The notes under the pieces were generated by a model. That model saw nothing but the letters and a program-made list of their open reading frames with translations. It ran no database searches and was not told the origin of the DNA. DNA of 64,000 bases from Bradyrhizobium diazoefficiens (GTDB lineage: Bacteria > Pseudomonadota > Alphaproteobacteria > Rhizobiales > Xanthobacteraceae): assembly GCF_016612535.1 (NCBI RefSeq), contig NZ_JAENXS010000002.1, positions 434,001-498,000 on the forward strand. The letters run 5' to 3'. Positions 58,664 through 64,000 of this stretch are shown in pieces. Positions within the stretch are counted from its first letter, which is position 1. Each line of letters opens with the position of its first letter. The translations under genes were made by a program, and so were the position numbers.

Positions 58664-59602
58664 TTGTCCGATATTTATCCTATCGATCTCGACAGCATTC
58701 GCGGCGCGTTTCCGCCGGGCATCGAGGCGCCGCCTTTGCTGCTGGATTTTGCCGGCTGGCTGAACGGGCGCCCCTGGGGCAGCGTCGGCTGCTTCTCCCT
58801 GCAAGGCCAGTTCTCCGATCAGGCCCCGATCTTCGACGGCAGTCCGTTGCGCGACCGCTTCGCGTTGTTCATGCGCCTGCCTGATGGTTCGGCCGTCGGC
58901 GGCTGGTACGGCGCCGGTCTCGACCGCGACGATGCTCCGATCGTGGGGCTGGGGTCGGAGGGCGATTATGAGCTGCTCGCGCCATCCCTCGACGTGCTGC
59001 TGGCAAAACTGACGTCGGAGCAATTCGACAAGGCCTGGCACGATCTGCGGCCGCACGATGAGGTCGAGCCTCAGACGGTCGAGCTCGCGCAATGGCTCGC
59101 CCGACGGCCGCCCTGTGAGCCGGTGCCGTGCGAGGACGGCGCATCGGACCTCCCGGACTTCCGTGGCTTCGTCGAGAAATGGAGCCGGGAGCGCGAAGAC
59201 TATTGGGCCAATCACCGGATGATGGCCGAGCTCGGCTGGCGGCTCGCCGCGCATCTGCCGAAGGGGAAGAATGCCTGGGACAAGACCCGCTTCGAGGTCG
59301 CGATCGTCGGCGAGCAATACCAGGCGCGCATTCTGACGCGCGGGCAGCAAGCCTTCGAGGAAGCGGCCGCGATCGAATCCCTGTTGCGCGAACTGCGCGA
59401 GGGGATGTGGCGGGCGCAGCCTAAGCTCGGGCTGTGGTACGCGATGAGCTTTGGTCTCTACGCCGACGGGCGCGTCATGCCGAATTTCGAATACGATGTG
59501 CGCCCGACCATCGACGGCGAGCCGGCGCTTTTGTCTGAAGCAAAAGCCGATCTCGCCCGCGCACCGCGCCCCGAGCGCTGGGTGCCGAAATGGCTGGCGT
59601 GA
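58664..59602 (+). CDS. Two-domain immunity-like protein: SUKH (SMI1/KNR4) plus YezG-like
   Basis: About 312 residues from a TTG at 58664 (LSDIYPIDLDSIRGAF); the frame opens at 58538 or earlier and no good ribosome site marks the start. The first half (about 1-160) looks like a SUKH/SMI1-KNR4 domain: FALFMRLPDGSAVGGWYG and APIVGLGSEGDYELLAPSLDVLLAKL. The second half resembles the YezG/DUF600 type: NHRMMAELGWRLAAHLP and GLWYAMSFGLYADGRVMPNFEYDVRP. Both are immunity-protein families of polymorphic toxin systems. No toxin gene is nearby, so it may protect against toxins from other cells. Fold calls are by pattern. Confidence 0.6.
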   Translation: MSDIYPIDLDSIRGAFPPGIEAPPLLLDFAGWLNGRPWGSVGCFSLQGQFSDQAPIFDGSPLRDRFALFMRLPDGSAVGGWYGAGLDRDDAPIVGLGSEGDYELLAPSLDVLLAKLTSEQFDKAWHDLRPHDEVEPQTVELAQWLARRPPCEPVPCEDGASDLPDFRGFVEKWSREREDYWANHRMMAELGWRLAAHLPKGKNAWDKTRFEVAIVGEQYQARILTRGQQAFEEAAAIESLLRELREGMWRAQPKLGLWYAMSFGLYADGRVMPNFEYDVRPTIDGEPALLSEAKADLARAPRPERWVPKWLA

Positions 59603-59662
59603 CGCAACGACGCTAGCGGCGTGGGACTACCCGCATACGAACATTCACATTCACAAGAGGTC

Positions 59663-59746
59663 GTCATGCCCGGGCTTGTCCCGGGCATCCACGTTCTTCG
59701 CATCGCGCGTCAAGGCGTGGATGGCCGGGACAAGCCCGGCCACGAC
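59663..59746. repeat. Complete dispersed intergenic repeat with inverted arms
   Basis: Left arm 59663-59693 and right arm 59716-59746 are inverted repeats matching at 28 of 31 positions, with a 22-nt centre. The arm reads GTCATGCCCGGGCTTGTCCC. This long hairpin is a dispersed intergenic repeat of a type typical of Bradyrhizobium and lies between the convergent immunity-like gene and rimO, where it can act as a terminator. A diverged half-copy lies at 34891-34921. Confidence 0.75.
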
Positions 59747-59778
59747 GCTGTGGAAGCGTTCAGTGCACAACAATGCCG

Positions 59779-61098
59779 TCAGAACCCCGCGACGCTGCCG
59801 TGCAGGTCATATTGATCGGCGCGCTCGATCTTCGCGGTGACGATCTCGCCGACGCGCAACGGGCGGCGGCTTGTCAGATACACCGCGCCGTCGATCTCCG
59901 GCGCGTCGGCCTTCGAGCGGCCCTTTGCGACAGTCGGGCCGACCTCGTCGATGATGATCTGCTGCCGCGTGCCGACCTTGCGCTTCAGCCTGCGTGCGGA
60001 GATCTTCTGCTGGCGCGCCATCAGCGCGTTGTAGCGCTCCTGCTTGACCTCTTCCGGCACGGGATTCCCGATCGCGTTCGATGTCGCCCCCGCAACCGGC
60101 TCGTATTTGAAGCAGCCGAGGCGATCGATCTCGGCTTCATCGAGCCAGTCGAGCAGATAGGCGAAATCGGCATCGGTCTCGCCGGGGAAGCCGACGATGA
60201 AGGTCGAGCGCAAGGCGAGATCGGGACATTCCTCGCGCCAGCGCTTGATCCGCGCCAGCGTCTTGTCCTGCGCGGCCGGGCGCTTCATCGCCTTCAGCAC
60301 CTCGGGGCTTGCATGCTGGAACGGGATGTCGAGATAGGGCAGCACCGTGCCTTGCGTCATCAGCGCGATGACCTCGTCGACATGGGGGTAGGGGTAGACA
60401 TATTGCAGCCGGACCCAGGCGCCGAGCTCGCCGAGCTCGCGCGCGAGGTCGAGGAATCTGGCGCGGACCTGGCGATCCTTCCACGGGCTCTCGGCATATT
60501 TCAGATCGACGCCGTAAGCCGAGGTGTCCTGCGAGATCACCAGCAGCTCTTTCACGCCGGCGCTGACCAGCTGCTCGGCCTCACGCAGCACATCATTGGC
60601 CGGACGCGAGACCAGATCGCCGCGCAGCTTCGGGATGATGCAGAAGGTGCAACGGTTGTTGCAGCCTTCGGAAATCTTCAAGTAAGCATAGTGGCGTGGC
60701 GTCAGCTTGATGCCCTGCGGCGGCACCAGGTCGAGATGCGGATTGTGGGCGGGCGGCAGCGCACGATGCACGGCATCGAGCACGCTCTCATATTGCTGCG
60801 GGCCGGTGATCGAGAGCACGCCGGGATAGGCCTGCTCGATCTGCTCGGGCTCGGCGCCCATGCAGCCGGTGACGATCACCTTGCCGTTCTCGGCCATGGC
60901 CTCGCCGATCGCCGAGAGCGATTCCTGCTTGGCGCTGTCGAGGAAGCCGCAGGTGTTGACGATGACGATGTCGGCCCCGTCATGCCTGCGGGCGAGCTCA
61001 TAGCCTTCCGCGCGCAGGCGCGTGATGATGCGCTCGGAATCCACCAATGCCTTGGGACATCCGAGAGATGTGAATGATATACGCGGCGCTCGTTCCAT
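59779..61098 (-). CDS. rimO: Ribosomal protein uS12 methylthiotransferase RimO
   Basis: A 439-residue radical-SAM enzyme. The N-terminal MTTase domain has the cluster cysteines C14, C50 and C79 ([26 protein letters not shown]); the radical SAM C146-x3-C150-x2-C153 motif is in [12 protein letters not shown]; a TRAM domain with [11 protein letters not shown] ends the protein. [12 protein letters not shown] is specific to RimO versus MiaB. It methylthiolates Asp88 of ribosomal protein uS12 (E. coli numbering). Length is normal. Confidence 0.95.
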   Translation of the reverse strand: MERAPRISFTSLGCPKALVDSERIITRLRAEGYELARRHDGADIVIVNTCGFLDSAKQESLSAIGEAMAENGKVIVTGCMGAEPEQIEQAYPGVLSITGPQQYESVLDAVHRALPPAHNPHLDLVPPQGIKLTPRHYAYLKISEGCNNRCTFCIIPKLRGDLVSRPANDVLREAEQLVSAGVKELLVISQDTSAYGVDLKYAESPWKDRQVRARFLDLARELGELGAWVRLQYVYPYPHVDEVIALMTQGTVLPYLDIPFQHASPEVLKAMKRPAAQDKTLARIKRWREECPDLALRSTFIVGFPGETDADFAYLLDWLDEAEIDRLGCFKYEPVAGATSNAIGNPVPEEVKQERYNALMARQQKISARRLKRKVGTRQQIIIDEVGPTVAKGRSKADAPEIDGAVYLTSRRPLRVGEIVTAKIERADQYDLHGSVAGF

Positions 61099-61419
61099 GT
61101 GCTCGCCTGGGGCCTGCAGCTGAATTGTCGGGATGTGCGCTTCAAGTAATTGATCTGATGGCGAAAATCAACCTTGAGCTTGCAAGTTTGGCTGTTTCGG
61201 CGCGTAGCTGTCGGTTCGCCGGTCCCAGGGGTCCGTGAGGCTTTTAGAGCGACCGGTGCGGCTCATTGATACGTTCGCGGCTGGGATCCATTTATCTACT
61301 ACATTCACCAAGGTTTGGGCGCCTATACAACCGACTTGGCAATTGACCATGAACCTATTCAGAATACTGGGGGTCACACTCGTTGTCTCAGGCCCACCCG
61401 AGTGAGGAGAATGCGCTGC
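61099..61419. other. 321-bp gap, one direct repeat, no gene seen
   Basis: Between divergent rimO and the secreted-protein gene. Composition is more A/T-rich than average. The only structure noted is the 25-bp direct repeat at 61381-61405. No tRNA, terminator or convincing coding frame was found. Confidence 0.5.
61381..61405 (+). repeat. 25-bp direct repeat, left copy
   Basis: This copy and the one at 62102-62126 match at 21 of 25 positions without gaps, sharing CGTTGTCTCAG and CACCCGAG blocks. They are 721 bp apart and bracket the secreted-protein gene. Confidence 0.65.
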
Positions 61420-61983
61420 ATGCGTCGCTTGATCTGCGGCATGGTTTTCGTAAGCGCCATCTGGGGCGGGATGTTTTCGGCTCAGGCTGAAGTTGCTAAA
61501 ATCCTCCATGTCTGTGATCGCCAAGAGCGAATGTGTCCAGAATTCAGGCCACAGGTGAAAACACCTGATGGATGGGTGAGGGACGATGTCGCCAGCCTCA
61601 GGTATGGCGCGTCCATGTTTGTGCCGAAGGGGACGCAATTCGGCAAAGCCGATGCAATCATCTATGCCGAAGCCCGCTACAACAAGGATCGGACCGAATT
61701 GGTCCAATGGGTCGCAGCCAGCGATCGGGATTGGACGATGACATCCGGCGAGAATGCCAAGATAACCACGCTTCCCTCGGTCAACCCCAAGGTCATTATC
61801 AACCGCTACGACAATCCGTCTCTGAAGGACCAGCCGATCGAGGTGATCGCGCATTACGCCGATCTCGACAAGGACGGCAATTCTTATGTCGTGCGGCTAG
61901 CGGTCTCCGGCCGCAACGAAACGGCGGTGCTGGCTACCGTGCCACTTCTCGACAAGATGATCATTGGCGCGAAGGTTCCGTGA
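61420..61983 (+). CDS. Secreted hypothetical protein
   Basis: A 187-residue protein starting MRRLICGMVFVSAIWGGMFSAQA, a signal peptide cleaved near AQAEV. The GAGGAGA site lies nine bases upstream of this ATG, favouring it over an ATG at 61411 that would be too close. The mature part has two early cysteines (HVCDRQERMC), and regions AIIYAEARYNKDRTELVQWVA and IEVIAHYADLDKDGNSYVVRLAVSG with a beta-rich look. No family was recognised. Base composition is lower in G+C than its neighbours and it is bracketed by a direct repeat. Confidence 0.7.
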   Translation: MRRLICGMVFVSAIWGGMFSAQAEVAKILHVCDRQERMCPEFRPQVKTPDGWVRDDVASLRYGASMFVPKGTQFGKADAIIYAEARYNKDRTELVQWVAASDRDWTMTSGENAKITTLPSVNPKVIINRYDNPSLKDQPIEVIAHYADLDKDGNSYVVRLAVSGRNETAVLATVPLLDKMIIGAKVP

Positions 61984-62101
61984 GAGCAAAAGCCCCGATG
62001 TTCGCTCCGGGTTACCACCGGCAATGCGCCGATTGACCACGTGAGTTTTGCTTCGCATCCGAAAGCCGAAATCTCGGCTTAACGGCTCCGAAATTTACTT
62101 T

Positions 62102-62126
62102 CGTTGTCTCAGCGACACCCGAGCGA
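62102..62126 (+). repeat. 25-bp direct repeat, right copy
   Basis: Right-hand copy of the repeat at 61381-61405 (21 of 25 identical). It lies 119 bp after the secreted-protein stop and 149 bp before nasT. An adjoining small dyad CAAGCT-G-AGCTTG is at 62130-62142. Confidence 0.65.
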
Positions 62127-62274
62127 CACCAAGCTGAGCTTGGGCGCAGCCGTCTGAGCCATATTCAAATCTGCCTGATTGACAGGCTTGAGCTAGTCCC
62201 AATTGCCCATAATTACAACCCTTTGCATCGCCCTCCGGCATGCTATGGATGAATCGCCGGGTCGTGAGTGAGCT

Positions 62275-62865
62275 ATGAGCGCCGAACAGTCGCCCAAAAT
62301 CGTGATTGTCGACGAGAGCCCGATCCGGGCCGCGATCCTCCAGGAGGGACTGCGGGAGGCCGGGTTCACGCAGGTCGTCCATATCAGCGAGATGCAGAGC
62401 CTGTTGGCCCGCATTTATGCGGTCGATCCCGACATTATCCTGATCGATCTCGAAAACCCCAGCCGCGACGTGCTCGAGGCGATGTTCCAGGTCAGCCGCG
62501 CCGTGAAGCGGCCGATCGCGATGTTCGTGGACCAGAGCGATTCCGCCTCGATCCAGGCCTCGGTCGAGGCCGGGGTCTCCGCTTACATCGTCGACGGTCT
62601 GAAGAAGGAGCGCATCAAGCCGATCCTCGATCTCTGCGTGTCCCGCTTCAATGCCTTCGCCAAACTCCAGGAGGAGCTGGAGCGCACCAAGTCGCAGCTC
62701 GAAGACCGCAAGATCATCGAAAAGGCCAAGGGCATCCTGATGCGGGTCAAGGGCCTCAACGAGGACGAGGCCTATGTGTTGCTGCGCTCCACAGCCATGC
62801 GCGAGAAGAAGAAAATCGGCGAGATCGCCCAGTCGATCATCACCGCGTCGGAGATGCTGAAATGA
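62275..62865 (+). CDS. nasT: ANTAR-domain antiterminator NasT
   Basis: A 196-residue response-regulator-like protein. The N-terminal receiver-like domain (about 5-125) has KIVIVDESPIRAAILQEGL and an aspartate in IILIDLEN; a coiled coil (LQEELERTKSQLEDR) links it to a C-terminal ANTAR domain (about 140-194, IIEKAKGILMRVKGLNEDEAYVLLRSTAMREKKKIGEIAQ) that binds paired RNA hairpins. With NasS it prevents termination in leaders of nitrate-assimilation genes, and in B. japonicum also affects nap and nos expression. It overlaps nasS by 4 bp. Confidence 0.9.
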   Translation: MSAEQSPKIVIVDESPIRAAILQEGLREAGFTQVVHISEMQSLLARIYAVDPDIILIDLENPSRDVLEAMFQVSRAVKRPIAMFVDQSDSASIQASVEAGVSAYIVDGLKKERIKPILDLCVSRFNAFAKLQEELERTKSQLEDRKIIEKAKGILMRVKGLNEDEAYVLLRSTAMREKKKIGEIAQSIITASEMLK

Positions 62866-64000
62866 CCGCTCCGCTTCGCATCGGGTTCATTCCGCTGGTC
62901 GATGCCGCCGCCCTGATCGTCGCCGTCGACAAGGGCTTTGCCGCCGCCGAAGGCCTCGACATCGAGCTGGTGCGCGAGGTGTCCTGGTCCAACGTCCGCG
63001 ACAAGCTCAATATCGGCCTGTTCGACGCCGCGCATCTGCTCGCGCCTGTCGCCATCGCATCCTCGCTCGGGCTCGGCCACGTCAAGGTGCCGATCGTTGC
63101 CCCCTTCAATCTCGGCATCAACGGCAATGCGATCACTGTGTCGCCGGCGCTCCTGGCCGCGCTGACGGAGGCGATCGACGGCGACCGTTTCGATCCGATG
63201 GCGACGGCGAAAGCCCTCGCGCGGGTGGTCGCCAAGCGCCGCAAGGCTGGCGCCGAGCCCCTGACGTTCGGCATGACCTTCCCGTTCTCGACTCACAATT
63301 ACCAGCTGCGATTCTGGATGGCGGCCGCCGGGGTCGATCCGGACGAGGACGTGCGCCTTGTCGTGCTGCCGCCGCCCTACATGGTCGATAGCCTCAAGAG
63401 CGGCCATGTCGATGCGTTCTGCGTCGGCGCACCCTGGAATTCGATCGCGGTCGATCTCGGCGTCGGCCACATCCTGCATTTCGTTTCCGACATTCTCGTG
63501 CACGCGGCGGAGAAGGTTTTGGCGGTGCGACAGACCTGGGCGGACAAAAATCCGGACGTGGTCGCGGCGCTGGTGCGTGCGGCCGAGAAGGCCGCCGTGT
63601 TCATCGAGCACCCCGAAAACCGGACCGAGGCGGCGCGCATCCTGGCGCAGCCGGAGCGGATCGGCGTCGATGCCGAAGTTGTCCAGCGCACGCTCGATGG
63701 GCGTCTGAAGATCTCGCCCGACGGCACGTTCCGCGAAAGCGGTCGTTACCTCCTGGTCGGGCGTGAAGGGGCAGGGCGCCCCGATCCGGTCCAGGCCGCC
63801 TGGCTCTATGCACAGATGGTGCGCTGGGGGCAGGCGCCGCTGACGCCGGATGGTGTCAAGACGGCCATGGCCGTGTTCAGGCCAGAGCTCTGTGACGCCG
63901 CCCTGGGGCGCCCGCAGCCCACTGAGGCGCCTGCCCCGTTTGGCGCATTCGCCGGCCCGGCCTTCGATCCCGACGATATCAGCGGGCACCTTGAGGCCTT
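62862..64000 (+). CDS. nasS: Nitrate-sensing CmpA/NrtA-type protein NasS, 3' partial
   Basis: The frame starts at ATG 62862 inside the nasT stop (4-bp overlap) and runs off the window end; about 379 codons are visible. MTAPLRIGFIPLVDAAALIVAVDKGFAAAEGLDIEL is a CmpA/NrtA-like binding-protein start, but without any signal peptide, so the protein is cytoplasmic. That and the coupling to nasT identify NasS, which holds NasT inactive until nitrate or nitrite binds. Conserved PYMVDSLKSGHVDAFCVGAPWN is present near residues 168-189. The C-terminus lies outside the window. Confidence 0.88.
   Translation, partial: MTAPLRIGFIPLVDAAALIVAVDKGFAAAEGLDIELVREVSWSNVRDKLNIGLFDAAHLLAPVAIASSLGLGHVKVPIVAPFNLGINGNAITVSPALLAALTEAIDGDRFDPMATAKALARVVAKRRKAGAEPLTFGMTFPFSTHNYQLRFWMAAAGVDPDEDVRLVVLPPPYMVDSLKSGHVDAFCVGAPWNSIAVDLGVGHILHFVSDILVHAAEKVLAVRQTWADKNPDVVAALVRAAEKAAVFIEHPENRTEAARILAQPERIGVDAEVVQRTLDGRLKISPDGTFRESGRYLLVGREGAGRPDPVQAAWLYAQMVRWGQAPLTPDGVKTAMAVFRPELCDAALGRPQPTEAPAPFGAFAGPAFDPDDISGHLEA

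Noticed and set aside
59663..59746. Possible small RNA or insertion sequence end
   Set aside because: Arms and centre match a dispersed intergenic repeat; a similar half-copy lies at 34891-34921 and no transposase is near.

Overview
The window looks like chromosomal DNA of a Bradyrhizobium-type alphaproteobacterium. The evidence is the high G+C content of most of the window, the ndvB-ndvD-ndvC cluster for cyclic beta-(1,3),(1,6)-glucan typical of that genus, phosphatidylcholine synthase, a nasT-nasS nitrate-sensing pair, and dispersed palindromic repeats of a type I associate with Bradyrhizobium genomes. The genus call rests on family recognition, not on a search.

Layout. 1-4.1 kb: an exported metallo-beta-lactamase-fold protein (5' end cut off), a lipocalin-like secreted protein, a small zinc-ribbon protein, an AI-2E-family permease, a NUDIX hydrolase, and an intergenic region with two clean inverted repeats and a strong terminator. 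4.1-16.0 kb: an eleven-gene, tightly packed minus-strand catabolic operon (Dabb protein, maleylacetate reductase, amidohydrolase, NAD(P)-dependent dehydrogenase, hydroxyquinol/catechol-type intradiol dioxygenase, FAD oxidoreductase, complete sugar-type ABC importer, YciI protein) with a divergent LysR regulator. 16.0-19.3 kb: small hypothetical, zinc-ribbon and secreted proteins, an orphan HicB antitoxin and tRNA-Lys(TTT). 19.5-25.2 kb: ndvB, ndvD and ndvC, with a small membrane protein overlapping the ndvC end. 25.6-32.7 kb: a SPOR-like membrane protein, glmU, glmS, a DUF502 membrane protein and an NAD-dependent dehydrogenase. 32.7-38.9 kb: recG divergent from sdhE-mfd. 39.1-46.1 kb: fatty-acid desaturase, a degenerate GGDEF protein, a degenerate adenylate-forming enzyme coupled to a YejA-like peptide-binding protein behind a perfect 28-bp palindrome, and an IalB-like protein. 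46.2-51.5 kb: hspQ, an AEC transporter, a UbiH-like hydroxylase, pcs, a TerC protein and quinone oxidoreductase. 51.7-56.2 kb: a one-strand cluster of a winged-helix regulator, two small DUF5985-type membrane proteins, a membrane-anchored trehalose-6-phosphate synthase with a predicted sensor region, and a Crp/Fnr regulator. 56.2-64 kb: an acetylornithine-type aminotransferase, a membrane protein, an orphan two-domain immunity-like protein (SUKH plus YezG-like), rimO, a secreted protein bracketed by direct repeats, nasT and nasS (nasS runs off the end).

How genes work together. The catabolic operon encodes the lower hydroxyquinol pathway (ring cleavage, then maleylacetate reduction to 3-oxoadipate) plus uptake, but no recognisable ring hydroxylase, so its substrate is open. 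ndvB/C/D make the periplasmic cyclic glucan needed for hypo-osmotic adaptation and nodulation. glmS and glmU feed UDP-GlcNAc synthesis. The 51.7-56.2 kb cluster and the 58.7-59.6 kb immunity-like protein are the least explained parts. No CRISPR array, rRNA or intact insertion sequence was seen.
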